A stretch of DNA of 64,000 bases from Pseudotabrizicola sp051200875 (GCF_051200875.1 NZ_CP195191.1:2790001-2854000); one strand, 5' to 3'. Positions 25,556 through 34,948 are shown, counted from the first letter of the stretch. Numbers and translations are program-made. Notes: a model not told the origin generated them from the sequence alone.

Positions 25556-26356
25556 TTGGAAAATCTTGGACTGTCAGCCCTGCTGGGTTTGCTGGAGGGG
25601 CTGACGGAGTTCATTCCGGTCTCTTCAACCGGGCATCTGCTTTTGGCCGGACATTTCCTTGGCTTTGAAAGCCCCGGAAACACCTTTGAAGTGGTGATTC
25701 AGCTTGGTGCCGTTCTGGCGCTGTTTTCCATTTATGCGGCAAAGCTGACGGCACTGGCATTGAACGCGCGCAGCGATGTGATGGCGCGGCGGGCCTTGGT
25801 CGGGCTGCTGCTGGCCTTTCTTCCTGCGGTGGTCGTTGGCCTTTTGGCCCATGATTTCATCAAGAAAGTGCTGTTTGAAACCCCGATGCTGATCGCGATC
25901 AACCTGATCTGGGGCGGGGTTGTGCTGTTGATCATTGATCGGATTGCACCGAAAGCACGGTATTTTCAGGCGCTTGAGTTGCCTTTGGGCAAAGCTTTCT
26001 GGATTGGCGTTTGTCAGTGCCTTGCGATGATTCCGGGTGTGTCGCGGTCAGGTGCCACGATCGTTGGGGCACTGATGCTGGGCGTAGAAAAGCGTGCTGC
26101 GGCCGAGTTTTCGTTTCTGCTGTCGCTGCCGACCATGGGTGCCGCAGTATTCTATGATGTCCTGAAATCAAGAAATGATCTGGATTTCAGCGCCTTGGCC
26201 GATATTGGCGTGGGGTTCGTGGTGGCGTTTCTAACTGCGCTATTCGTGGTCAAGGCGGTGTTGGGGTATGTTGGGCGGCATGGTTATGCGGTGTTCGGAT
26301 GGTGGCGAATCATCATCGGATTTGCTGCAGTTTTGGCGCTTTCCTTGGGGTTTTGA
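25556..26356 (+). CDS. uppP: Undecaprenyl-diphosphatase UppP (BacA)
   Basis: A 266-residue polytopic membrane enzyme that regenerates undecaprenyl phosphate for peptidoglycan and glycan synthesis. Both active-site loops are present: EGLTEFIPVSSTGHLLLAG near residue 12 and MIPGVSRSGATIVGALML near 158. TTG 25556 is used because no ATG precedes the first loop; there is no clear ribosome-binding site, so coupling with the upstream gene is likely. Confidence 0.96.
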   Translation: MENLGLSALLGLLEGLTEFIPVSSTGHLLLAGHFLGFESPGNTFEVVIQLGAVLALFSIYAAKLTALALNARSDVMARRALVGLLLAFLPAVVVGLLAHDFIKKVLFETPMLIAINLIWGGVVLLIIDRIAPKARYFQALELPLGKAFWIGVCQCLAMIPGVSRSGATIVGALMLGVEKRAAAEFSFLLSLPTMGAAVFYDVLKSRNDLDFSALADIGVGFVVAFLTALFVVKAVLGYVGRHGYAVFGWWRIIIGFAAVLALSLGF

Positions 26357-26360
26357 CCAT

Positions 26361-26455
26361 ATAGGTATCACATACTGACCTATTTTCGCAGGAAAAGGTC
26401 ACAAAAACTGACCTTGAGTGGAAAAAACCAACAAATAGGTAAACCATACTGACTT
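26361..26455 (+). promoter_or_regulatory. Three operator-like inverted repeats ahead of gltD
   Basis: Three sites fit AGGTNA-N7-TGACCT: AGGTAT-N7-TGACCT at 26363-26381, AGGTCA-N7-TGACCT (perfect) at 26396-26414 and AGGTAA-N7-TGACTT at 26437-26455. All share AGGT-N7-ACTGAC. Start-to-start distances are 33 and 41 bp. A weaker copy, ATGTCA-N7-TGACCA, is at 28027-28045. This looks like binding sites of a dimeric regulator controlling glutamate synthase; the regulator is not identified. Confidence 0.6.
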
Positions 26456-26516
26456 TTATTCCCCAAGGACCGGGGGTAAGAAGGCGCACCCATGATATTC
26501 TTAGGGAGACGCCGCC

Positions 26517-27953
26517 GTGGCCACGCAAAAGATGCTGAAATTCGTGAACGTCTCGAAAGAGATGCCCGAGAAGCGCCCGGCCAATTTGCGCGCGCAAGAC
26601 TTCCATGAGATTTACCGCGAGTACGCGGCCGAGAAGGCAGCCGAACAGGCCAGCCGGTGCAGCCAATGTGGCGTGCCCTATTGCCAATCGCACTGCCCGT
26701 TGCACAACAACATCCCGGATTGGCTGCGTCTGACCGCAGAAGGCCGCCTGCAAGAGGCCTATGAGATCAGCCAGGCCACCAACACCTTCCCGGAAATCTG
26801 TGGCCGCATCTGCCCGCAGGACCGCCTGTGCGAAGGCAATTGCGTGATTGAACAGTCGGGCCACGGCACCGTGACCATTGGCTCGGTCGAAAAATACATC
26901 ACCGACACCGCTTGGGAAAACGGCTGGGTCAAGCCGATCAAGCCCGCTGTGGAACGGACCGAAAGCGTTGCCGTCATCGGCGCGGGCCCCGGCGGCCTTG
27001 CAGCGGCGGATGTGCTGCGCCGCAAGGGTTATCAGGTCACGGTCTATGATCGCTATGACCGTGCGGGCGGGCTGCTGACCTATGGCATCCCCGGTTTCAA
27101 ACTGGAAAAACCCGTTGTGATGCAACGGATTGAGCAGTTGGAATCGGCAGGCGTCAGCTTCGTCTTGAACTGCAATGTTGGTGTGGACCTGAGCTTTGAC
27201 GCCATTCGCGGCCAGCATGATGCGGTGCTGATCGCCACGGGCGTCTACAAGATCCGCGAGATCGAGGCCCCCGGCGTGGGTGCCAAGGGCATCGTGAAGG
27301 CGCTGGATTACCTGACCGCCTCGAACCGCAAGAGCTTTGGCGATGAAGTGCCGGAATTCGACTCGGGCGAGTTGAATGCCGAAGGCAAGCGCGTGGTGGT
27401 CATTGGGGGTGGCGACACCGCTATGGACTGTGTGCGCACCGCCATTCGCCAGGGCGCGCAATCGGTGAAATGTCTGTATCGCCGCGATAAGGCCAATATG
27501 CCTGGATCGCAGCGCGAAGTGCAGAATGCCGAAGAAGAAGGCGTTGATTTCGTTTGGCTTTCGGCCCCCAAGGGCTTTACCGGCGGCGAGTCTGTTGAAG
27601 GCGTGATGGTGCAGAAGATGCGCCTTGGCGCCCCGGATGCGACGGGTCGCCAGTCGCCAGAAGTGATCGAGGGCGCAGACTATGTCGAGCCTGCCGATCT
27701 GGTGGTTCAGGCGCTGGGCTTTGAGCCCGAGGCGATCCCGACGCTGTGGGGCGTGCCGGAACTGGCTGTGACCCGTTGGGGCACGATCAAGGCCGATTTC
27801 CGCACCCATGCGACCAGCCTTCCGGGCGTCTACGCGGTTGGCGATATCGTGCGCGGTGCGTCCTTGGTTGTCTGGGCCATCCGCGACGGACGCGAAGCCG
27901 GTGAAGCGATTGCAGCCTATCTGAAGCAGGCCGAAGTCGTCGCTGCCGAGTAG
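26517..27953 (+). CDS. gltD: Glutamate synthase (NADPH) small subunit
   Basis: A 478-residue iron-sulfur flavoprotein supplying electrons to GltB. The N-terminal cysteine clusters are CSQCGVPYCQSHCPLHNN and CGRICPQDRLCEGNC; the FAD site is VIGAGPGGLAAADVL and the NADPH site VIGGGDTAMDCVR. GTG 26517 is the start (GGGAGA upstream). Three operator-like repeats occupy the leader. Unusually, two unrelated small genes lie between it and gltB. Confidence 0.96.
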   Translation: MATQKMLKFVNVSKEMPEKRPANLRAQDFHEIYREYAAEKAAEQASRCSQCGVPYCQSHCPLHNNIPDWLRLTAEGRLQEAYEISQATNTFPEICGRICPQDRLCEGNCVIEQSGHGTVTIGSVEKYITDTAWENGWVKPIKPAVERTESVAVIGAGPGGLAAADVLRRKGYQVTVYDRYDRAGGLLTYGIPGFKLEKPVVMQRIEQLESAGVSFVLNCNVGVDLSFDAIRGQHDAVLIATGVYKIREIEAPGVGAKGIVKALDYLTASNRKSFGDEVPEFDSGELNAEGKRVVVIGGGDTAMDCVRTAIRQGAQSVKCLYRRDKANMPGSQREVQNAEEEGVDFVWLSAPKGFTGGESVEGVMVQKMRLGAPDATGRQSPEVIEGADYVEPADLVVQALGFEPEAIPTLWGVPELAVTRWGTIKADFRTHATSLPGVYAVGDIVRGASLVVWAIRDGREAGEAIAAYLKQAEVVAAE

Positions 27954-28005
27954 TGTTTCCGTGGTCTAAGCGTGGTCTTTCCGTGTGACTTCCGTGGTCA
28001 CAGCG
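27952..28005 (+). repeat. Dispersed CCGTGG-rich intergenic repeat, copy 2
   Basis: Begins at the gltD stop codon. Same word order as copies 1 and 3: AGTGTTTCCGTGG, GCGTGGTCTTTCCGTGTG, CTTCCGTGGTCACAG. The first half is two bases shorter than in the other copies. Confidence 0.65.
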
Positions 28006-28026
28006 GGAAGGCCGAAAAATCCCGAA

Positions 28027-28045
28027 ATGTCAGCCAGACTGACCA
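28027..28045 (+). promoter_or_regulatory. Degenerate copy of the gltD operator
   Basis: ATGTCA-N7-TGACCA matches the 19-bp pattern seen three times before gltD at 9 of the 12 half-site positions. It lies 22 bp before the start of the next gene and overlaps a GTCAG-N5-CTGAC inverted repeat. Confidence 0.4.
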
Positions 28046-28066
28046 GAACTAGGAAAGGAAGAGAAG

Positions 28067-28780
28067 ATGCGCGTGCTGATCCTTGCGGCTTTCGCTGTGC
28101 TGCCTCTTCCTGCCTTTGCGGGGTCTTTCGTGCCGCCAGATGGGTGTGAAACCTATCTGACGGTTCAGTCGCGGCAGTGCCGGGTTTCCAATCATTATAA
28201 GTGCAGCGCCGATCCGGCGGGCGATCAGTGGCGGGCGGATTTCGATCAGCAGGGGCCGTTCTTTCTAAGCCGGATCGACAGTGAGGCGCAGTGGGTTGAA
28301 AGCTTTGATCTGGGCGAGGTGATCTCGCGTCAGGCCTTGGACCCGAATCCCGAAGATGCGGCCAGTTTTTCGGAACTGTTGTCGGCGCAGATTGATACCT
28401 TTGCCTTTTCGCAAAGCCATGATGATGGCAGCCAGACGCGCGTGACCGGGTTTGACCGTCTGACCGGACGGAGCGTTGCGATTGATGGCGTGACTCTGGC
28501 CGAGACCGAGTTCGAATTCACCGAGACGGATATGAACGGCACCTTGCTGCGGCAATCGCGGGGCCGGGAATATATCAGCCCGGAGTGGCGGATGTTCTTT
28601 GCGGGCCCGTCGGAATGGAATGGTGGCGACGGAGAGTTCCTGCCGATGGATGGCAGCCCCGTGCAGTTCATCTTTCCGGGTGAGCCGGGCTTTGCCGCGA
28701 CCGAGCCGTTGTTCGATTGTGACCCGCTGATGACCGATGCGGGGCGGGACAGCACGATTGTTCCGGTGGTGCTGAAATGA
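28067..28780 (+). CDS. Exported protein of unknown function
   Basis: A 237-residue protein with a clear signal peptide (MRVLILAAFAVLPLPAFAG) and several cysteines just after it (CETYLTVQSRQCRVSNHYKC), suggesting disulfides in the periplasm. The remainder contains DQWRADFDQQGPFFLSRID and DGVTLAETEFEFTETDM, a beta-rich pattern, and no catalytic motif I recognise. AGGAAAGGAAGAG gives a strong ribosome-binding site. It overlaps the next gene by ATGA and lies between gltD and gltB. Confidence 0.75.
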   Translation: MRVLILAAFAVLPLPAFAGSFVPPDGCETYLTVQSRQCRVSNHYKCSADPAGDQWRADFDQQGPFFLSRIDSEAQWVESFDLGEVISRQALDPNPEDAASFSELLSAQIDTFAFSQSHDDGSQTRVTGFDRLTGRSVAIDGVTLAETEFEFTETDMNGTLLRQSRGREYISPEWRMFFAGPSEWNGGDGEFLPMDGSPVQFIFPGEPGFAATEPLFDCDPLMTDAGRDSTIVPVVLK

Positions 28781-29232
28781 GCGCGCCGGTGATCGAAAAG
28801 CGCGAAGGCGGCTGTTTGTGCGGGGCGGTGCGGTTTACTGCCGGGCTGACCAAGCGCGAATTCGGTGCCTGCCATTGCGAGATGTGCCGCCGCTGGACGG
28901 GATCGGCCCTGTTGGGAATGACGGTTCCGGAAGGGAACGTGGACTGGGTGGGCGAGGAGCATATCGCCAGCCGTCAGACCAGCCCTTGGGCCATGCGCGC
29001 CTGGTGCCGGGAGTGCGGGTCGAACCTTTACTACAAGGTGACCATCCAGAACGAATGGTCTGGCAATGTCGAACTGCCGATTGGCCTGTTTGACGATGCG
29101 AACGGCCTGACCTTGGCCAATGAGATTTACATCGACCACAAGCCCGACAGCTTTGCCTATGCGGGTGAGGGGCGGAAACTGATGACCCGGCAGGACTGCA
29201 TCGAGAAGTTCAGCCTGCTTGGAACCGCGTGA
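28777..29232 (+). CDS. GFA family zinc protein (glutathione-dependent formaldehyde-activating enzyme-like)
   Basis: A 151-residue protein with the three zinc-binding cysteine pairs of the Mss4-like GFA fold: GGCLCGAVRF, CHCEMCRRW and WCRECGSNL. Some members add glutathione to formaldehyde; most have no known substrate. It begins inside the stop of the upstream gene and ends just before the gltB start. Confidence 0.88.
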   Translation: MSAPVIEKREGGCLCGAVRFTAGLTKREFGACHCEMCRRWTGSALLGMTVPEGNVDWVGEEHIASRQTSPWAMRAWCRECGSNLYYKVTIQNEWSGNVELPIGLFDDANGLTLANEIYIDHKPDSFAYAGEGRKLMTRQDCIEKFSLLGTA

Positions 29233-29243
29233 AAGGAAAAGCC

Positions 29244-32200
29244 ATGACGACCTATGATGATGCGTGGGTGAAAGCCGAAGAAGCCAAGCGCGCTTGGCTG
29301 GACGCGAATGGCCTTTACAAGACTGATGACGAGCACGCCTCGTGCGGGGTGGGTCTGGTTGTGTCGATTTCGGGCAAGCCAAGCCGCAAGGTTGTGGAAA
29401 ACGGGATCAACGCATTGAAGGCCGTCTGGCACCGGGGCGCTGTGGATGCCGATGGCAAGACCGGCGACGGCGCGGGCATTCATGTGCAAATTCCGGTCAA
29501 GTTCTTCTATGACCAAGTGCGTCGCACGGGCCACGAGCCGGACACGAAAAAGCTGATCGCCGTCGGTCAGGTCTTCCTGCCGCGCACAGATTTCGGTGCT
29601 CAGGAACGCTGCCGGACGATCGTGGAAACCGAAGTGTTGCGGATGGGGCATTACATCTATGGCTGGCGCCATGTGCCGGTGGATGTCAGCGTCTTGGGTG
29701 ACAAGGCCAATGCGACGCGGCCCGAGATCGAGCAGATCCTGATCCGTTGTGAAAAGGACATTGATCAGGAAGCGTTCGAGCGCGAGCTGTACATCATCCG
29801 TCGCCGGATCGAGAAAGCCGCTGTTTCGGCGCAGATTCAGGGTCTGTATCTGTGCAGCCTGTCCTGCCGGTCGATCATCTATAAGGGCATGATGCTGGCC
29901 GAGCAGGTGGCGACCTTCTATCCCGACCTGCTGGACGAGCGTTTTGAATCGTCGTTTGCGATCTATCACCAGCGCTATTCGACCAACACCTTCCCGCAGT
30001 GGTGGCTGGCCCAGCCGTTCCGCATGTTGGCCCATAACGGCGAGATCAACACGCTGAAGGGCAACGTGAACTGGATGCGGAGCCACGAGATCCGTATGGC
30101 CTCGAACAACTTTGGCGAGGCGGCCGAAGACATCAAGCCGATCATTCCGGCAGGGTCGTCAGATTCGGCGGCATTGGATGCCGTGTTTGAAGTTCTGGTG
30201 CGGTCGGGCCGGTCTGCGCCGATGGCAAAGACCATGCTGGTGCCAGAGGCTTGGTCCAAGAACACGGGCGAATTGCCGAAGGCGTGGCAGGATATGTATG
30301 CCTATTGCAACGCCGTGATGGAGCCGTGGGACGGCCCTGCCGCCCTTGCCATGACCGATGGTCGTTGGGTTTGCGGTGGTCTGGACCGGAACGGTCTGCG
30401 CCCGATGCGCTATGTTGTGACGGGCGATGGCCTGCTGATCGCGGGTTCGGAAGCAGGCATGGTGCCGGTGGATGAAACCACGGTGCGCGAAAAGGGCGCC
30501 CTTGGGCCGGGACAGATGATTGCCGTCGATATGAAAGAGGGCAAGCTGTACCACGACAGCCAGATGAAGGACAAACTGGCCGCTGCCCAGCCCTATAGCG
30601 AGTGGATCGAAAAGGTTGTCGATCTGAACAGCCTGCTGCGCGACGTGCCGGAACACGCGATCTTCGAAGGCGCGGATCTTCGCAAGCGTCAGATTGCGGC
30701 TGGCTTTACGGTGGAAGAACTGGAACAGGTTCTGGCCCCGATGGCCGAGGACGGCAAGGAAATGATCGCCTCGATGGGCGACGATACCCCGGCGGCGGTT
30801 CTGTCGTCGGTCTATCGCCCGCTGAGCCATTTCTTCCGCCAGAACTTTAGCCAGGTCACCAACCCGCCGATCGACTCTTTGCGCGAAAGCCGCGTGATGA
30901 GCCTGAAGACGCGGTTCGGAAACCTGAAGAACGTGCTGGACGAAAATTCCAGCCAGACCGAGATTCTGGTTCTGGAAAGCCCGTTCATCGCCAATGCCGA
31001 ATTTGATGTGATGGTGAAGCAGTTCGGCGAGTCGGTCACAAAGATCGACTGCACCTTCCCGGTGGGCCAAAGCCTTGACGACCTGCGGGTCGGGTTGGAG
31101 CGCATTCGCGCCGAGGCCGAAGATGCTGTCCGCTCGGGCGCGGCGCATCTGGTGCTGACCGACGAGTTGCAGGGGCCGGAGAAAGTCGGCATGCCTATGA
31201 TCCTTGCCACCAGCGCCGTACATTCGTGGCTGACCCGCAAGGGTCTGCGGACCTTCTGTTCGCTGAACGTGCGGTCGGCGGAATGCATCGACCCGCATTA
31301 CTTTGCGGTGCTGATCGGCTGTGGCGCGACGACGGTGAACGCCTATCTGGCGCAGGATTCGATTGCGGACCGGATCAACCGTGGTCTGTTGGACGGCACG
31401 CTGACCGATGCGATGCGGCGCTATCGCGATGCCATTGACGCGGGTCTGTTGAAGATCATGTCGAAGATGGGAATCTCGGTCATCTCGTCCTATCGCGGTG
31501 GTCTGAACTTTGAGGCTGTGGGTCTGAGCCGCGCCATGGTGAACGAATACTTCCCCGGCATGCACAGCCGTATTTCGGGCATTGGTTTGCACGGGATCGA
31601 GCAGAAGCTGGAAGAAGTTCACGCTAAGGGCTGGCTGGGTGGCGCCGATGTGCTGCCGATTGGCGGGTTCTACAAAGCGCGCCGTTCGGGGGAAAAGCAC
31701 GCTTGGGAAGCGCAGACGATGCATATGCTGCAATCGGCCTGTGACCGGGCGAGCTATGACATCTGGAAGCAATATTCGGCTGCGATGCGGGCGAACCCGC
31801 CGATCCATATCCGCGACCTGTTGGACATCAAGTCCTTGGGCAAGCCGGTACCGATTGAAGAGGTTGAGTCGATCACCAGCATTCGCAAGCGGTTTGTGAC
31901 GCCGGGCATGTCGCTGGGGGCCTTGTCGCCCGAGGCACACAAGCTGCTGAACGTTGCGATGAACCGGATCGGCGCAAAGTCCGACTCGGGCGAGGGTGGC
32001 GAAGATCCGGCGCATTTCGTGCCGGAAGCCAATGGCGACAACCCATCGGCCAAGATCAAACAGGTGGCGTCGGGCCGTTTTGGCGTGACCGCCGAATATC
32101 TGAACCACTGCGAAGAGCTTGAGATCAAAGTTGCGCAGGGTGCGAAACCGGGTGAGGGCGGCCAGTTGCCCGGCATGAAGGTCACCGACCTGATTGCCCG

Positions 32201-33782
32201 TCTGCGCCATTCGACCAAGGGCGTGACACTGATTTCGCCGCCGCCGCACCATGACATCTATTCGATCGAAGACCTTGCGCAGTTGATCTATGACCTGAAG
32301 CAGATCAACCCGCGCTGCAAGGTGACGGTCAAGCTGGTGTCGTCTTCGGGCGTTGGCACGATTGCGGCCGGTGTGGCGAAAGCCAAGGCCGATATCATCC
32401 TGATCTCGGGCCACAATGGCGGCACGGGGGCATCGCCCGCGACCAGTATCAAATACGCTGGTCTGCCGTGGGAGATGGGTCTGACCGAGGCGCATCAGGT
32501 TCTGGCGATGAACAACCTGCGCGACCGCGTCACGCTGCGGACCGATGGTGGTTTGCGCACGGGCCGCGATATCGTGATGGCGGCGATGATGGGTGCCGAA
32601 GAATATGGCATCGGCACCGCTGCGCTGATCGCAATGGGCTGTATCATGGTGCGCCAGTGCCAATCGAACACCTGCCCGGTGGGCGTCTGCACCCAAGACC
32701 CCAAGCTGCGGGCCAAGTTCACCGGAACGGCGGACAAGGTGGTGAACCTGATCACCTTCTACGCGCAGGAAGTGCGCGAACTGCTGGCCAGCATCGGTGC
32801 CCGGTCGATGGATGAGATCATCGGTCGCGCCGATCTGCTGACGCAGGTCAGCCGTGGTGCCGCGCATCTGGATGATCTTGACCTGAACCCGCTCTTGATC
32901 ACGGTCGATGGGTCACAGAAGATCACCTATGACCGGTCAAAGCCGCGCAACGCTGTGCCGGATACGCTGGATGCCGAGATCATCAAGGATGGTCACCGCT
33001 TCTTTGAGGACGGCGAGAAGATGCAGCTTTCCTATGCCGTGCGGAACACCCACCGCACCATCGGGACGCGCGCGGCTAGCCATATCGTCAAGAAGTTCGG
33101 GATGCGGAACAACCTGCAACCCGACCATCTGACGGTCAAGCTGGCGGGGTCTTGCGGTCAGTCCTTGGGCGCGTTTGCTGTCAAGGGTCTGAAGCTGGAA
33201 GTGCAGGGCGATGCCAACGACTATGTCGGCAAGGGTCTGTCGGGCGGCATGATCGTCGTGCGCCCGCCGCTGTCTTCGCCGCTGGATGCCAGCGAGAACA
33301 CGATTATTGGCAACACGGTTCTGTACGGGGCGACCGATGGTTACCTGTTCGCCTATGGCCGTGCCGGTGAGCGTTTCGCGGTGCGGAACTCGGGTGCGAA
33401 GGTGGTGGTCGAAGGCTGCGGTTCCAACGGTTGTGAATACATGACCGGTGGTGTCGCGGTGATCCTTGGCCGGATCGGTGCAAACTTTGGTGCGGGCATG
33501 ACGGGCGGTATGGCCTATCTGTACGACCCGAGCGGCGTGGCCGAGGACTTCATCAACCTTGAAAGTCTGGTCACCTGTGCGGTCAGCCACCCGCATTGGG
33601 AGGCGGAACTGAAGGGCTTGATCGAGATGTATGCCAAGGAGACGGGTAGCCGGAAGGCGCAGCAGATCCTGTCGAACTGGGAGGCAGAGCGCGTGAACTT
33701 CTTGCAGGTTTGCCCGAAAGAAATGCTGCCGCATCTGGCGCACCCCCTGTCAATTGAACCGGAAAAGGTTCCGGCAGAATGA
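29244..33782 (+). CDS. gltB: Glutamate synthase (NADPH) large subunit
   Basis: A 1512-residue enzyme converting glutamine and 2-oxoglutarate to two glutamates. The amidotransferase nucleophile is C34 in DDEHASCGVGLVV, exposed after removal of a 33-residue propeptide. The synthase domain contains SDSGEGGEDPAHF, SGHNGGTGASPATSIKYAG and the 3Fe-4S cysteines in RQCQSNTCPVGVC; the C-terminal beta-helix domain is complete. ATG 29244 has AAAGGAAAAG before it; an in-frame GTG five codons earlier overlaps the GFA stop. Confidence 0.97.
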   Translation: MTTYDDAWVKAEEAKRAWLDANGLYKTDDEHASCGVGLVVSISGKPSRKVVENGINALKAVWHRGAVDADGKTGDGAGIHVQIPVKFFYDQVRRTGHEPDTKKLIAVGQVFLPRTDFGAQERCRTIVETEVLRMGHYIYGWRHVPVDVSVLGDKANATRPEIEQILIRCEKDIDQEAFERELYIIRRRIEKAAVSAQIQGLYLCSLSCRSIIYKGMMLAEQVATFYPDLLDERFESSFAIYHQRYSTNTFPQWWLAQPFRMLAHNGEINTLKGNVNWMRSHEIRMASNNFGEAAEDIKPIIPAGSSDSAALDAVFEVLVRSGRSAPMAKTMLVPEAWSKNTGELPKAWQDMYAYCNAVMEPWDGPAALAMTDGRWVCGGLDRNGLRPMRYVVTGDGLLIAGSEAGMVPVDETTVREKGALGPGQMIAVDMKEGKLYHDSQMKDKLAAAQPYSEWIEKVVDLNSLLRDVPEHAIFEGADLRKRQIAAGFTVEELEQVLAPMAEDGKEMIASMGDDTPAAVLSSVYRPLSHFFRQNFSQVTNPPIDSLRESRVMSLKTRFGNLKNVLDENSSQTEILVLESPFIANAEFDVMVKQFGESVTKIDCTFPVGQSLDDLRVGLERIRAEAEDAVRSGAAHLVLTDELQGPEKVGMPMILATSAVHSWLTRKGLRTFCSLNVRSAECIDPHYFAVLIGCGATTVNAYLAQDSIADRINRGLLDGTLTDAMRRYRDAIDAGLLKIMSKMGISVISSYRGGLNFEAVGLSRAMVNEYFPGMHSRISGIGLHGIEQKLEEVHAKGWLGGADVLPIGGFYKARRSGEKHAWEAQTMHMLQSACDRASYDIWKQYSAAMRANPPIHIRDLLDIKSLGKPVPIEEVESITSIRKRFVTPGMSLGALSPEAHKLLNVAMNRIGAKSDSGEGGEDPAHFVPEANGDNPSAKIKQVASGRFGVTAEYLNHCEELEIKVAQGAKPGEGGQLPGMKVTDLIARLRHSTKGVTLISPPPHHDIYSIEDLAQLIYDLKQINPRCKVTVKLVSSSGVGTIAAGVAKAKADIILISGHNGGTGASPATSIKYAGLPWEMGLTEAHQVLAMNNLRDRVTLRTDGGLRTGRDIVMAAMMGAEEYGIGTAALIAMGCIMVRQCQSNTCPVGVCTQDPKLRAKFTGTADKVVNLITFYAQEVRELLASIGARSMDEIIGRADLLTQVSRGAAHLDDLDLNPLLITVDGSQKITYDRSKPRNAVPDTLDAEIIKDGHRFFEDGEKMQLSYAVRNTHRTIGTRAASHIVKKFGMRNNLQPDHLTVKLAGSCGQSLGAFAVKGLKLEVQGDANDYVGKGLSGGMIVVRPPLSSPLDASENTIIGNTVLYGATDGYLFAYGRAGERFAVRNSGAKVVVEGCGSNGCEYMTGGVAVILGRIGANFGAGMTGGMAYLYDPSGVAEDFINLESLVTCAVSHPHWEAELKGLIEMYAKETGSRKAQQILSNWEAERVNFLQVCPKEMLPHLAHPLSIEPEKVPAE

Positions 33783-33787
33783 TCTGA

Positions 33788-33817
33788 AAGGCCCCCCGCG
33801 TGGGGGCCTTTTCATTT
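33788..33817 (+). terminator. Terminator of the gltD-gltB region
   Basis: AAGGCCCCC and GGGGGCCTT pair perfectly around CGCGT and are followed by TTCATTT, six bases after the gltB stop. Confidence 0.88.
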
Positions 33818-34003
33818 CCGATGCTGTGATCCGGGCAAAGCGGCAGGATCAGGCTGCAGCGGTGAAATGCGGCATAGGTTGGGCAAAATGACCCAATCCT
33901 ATGGAATTCAGGTATCGGAAAGGCCGGGTTTTTCCCTGTTTTGGTGCCACCCCTGCCCCAATTCGTTGCGATTTTGGAAACATTCAGGATCGCCGAGGTG
34001 GGC

Positions 34004-34918
34004 ATGGCAATCTATACAGATCAGTTTTTCGTCATCGACCCGGGTGCGCCTCCGCCAGCCGGGACAGCGCTTTCCGTTGTCAAATTGCAATTGAACGATA
34101 TCGACAACAACAATTTCATCCAAAGCCCGTCGGGAGATACCGTTGGTGGATTGGATGTGACTGGAATCTGGGTGAACGACCGGATCACCGTGGTAATGAA
34201 TGGCGTTACCACCACGATTACGGGCGTGACCTTTTATCGGGACGGCGGGCCAGCGGTGTTCACCCCCACCGATGGCACGATCCTCGAGAACGCAACCTTT
34301 GTCAGCTCTCGGTTCGTCAAACGCAGCACGCAGATCGACATTGGCGCGCTTGGTCCGCCTTGCTTCCTGCAGGGCACGCTGATCGACACGGATCGGGGGC
34401 CACGCAGGATTGAGGATCTGAAGGTGGGCGATCTGATCCAGACGCTGGACAACGGGTTGCAGCCACTGCGCTGGATTGGCCGGAGGACCGTTTCCGGGAT
34501 GGGCGAATGGGCGCCGATCCGGTTCATGCCCGCGGTGCTGGGCAATGAGCGGGCGCTTCTCGTGTCGCCTCAGCACCGGATGCTGGTGCGGGGATGGATG
34601 GCGGAATTGTATTTTGGCCAAAGCGAAGTGCTGGTGGCGGCGAAACATCTGGTCAATGGCGATACGATTTGCCGGACACCAAAAGCGGCTGTGGCCTATC
34701 TTCATCTTATGTTTGATCGCCATGAGATCATTTTTGCCGACGGGGCGCCCGCGGAAAGCCTTTTGCCGGGGGATGAGATGCTGAAAGGTAACCCGCATAT
34801 GCAGGCCGAGATCGTGCAGCTTTTCCCGGAACTGGAAAGCGACGAGGGCCGCAATCAATGGGCGGCAGCGCGCCGGTGTATTCGGGGGCGCGATGCCAAG
34901 GTGCTTAGGGTGGCTTGA
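34004..34918 (+). CDS. Stand-alone Hint-domain (hedgehog/intein-like) protein
   Basis: A 304-residue protein. An N-terminal beta-rich region of about 115 residues precedes a Hint domain starting at C120 (GPPCFLQGTLIDTDRGPRRIEDL, KVGDLIQTLDNG), with the later LVSPQHRMLVRGW and VAAKHLVNGDTICR blocks. The N-terminal Cys is the residue that would attack in autoproteolysis. No extein is present. GAGGTGGG precedes ATG 34004. Hint proteins of this kind are numerous in Rhodobacterales and largely uncharacterised; whether it cleaves itself is unknown. Confidence 0.85.
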   Translation: MAIYTDQFFVIDPGAPPPAGTALSVVKLQLNDIDNNNFIQSPSGDTVGGLDVTGIWVNDRITVVMNGVTTTITGVTFYRDGGPAVFTPTDGTILENATFVSSRFVKRSTQIDIGALGPPCFLQGTLIDTDRGPRRIEDLKVGDLIQTLDNGLQPLRWIGRRTVSGMGEWAPIRFMPAVLGNERALLVSPQHRMLVRGWMAELYFGQSEVLVAAKHLVNGDTICRTPKAAVAYLHLMFDRHEIIFADGAPAESLLPGDEMLKGNPHMQAEIVQLFPELESDEGRNQWAAARRCIRGRDAKVLRVA

Positions 34919-34948
34919 CCCTTTGCGCGGGCTCTGGCCTAAGAAGGC

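Noticed and set aside
26313..27809. 498-codon open frame antisense to gltD
   Set aside because: Shadow of a clear gene; it would begin inside gltD and run across the operator array.
30159..32867. 902-codon open frame antisense to gltB
   Set aside because: It mirrors the codon bias of gltB in GC-rich DNA, has no ribosome-binding site and no recognisable protein family.
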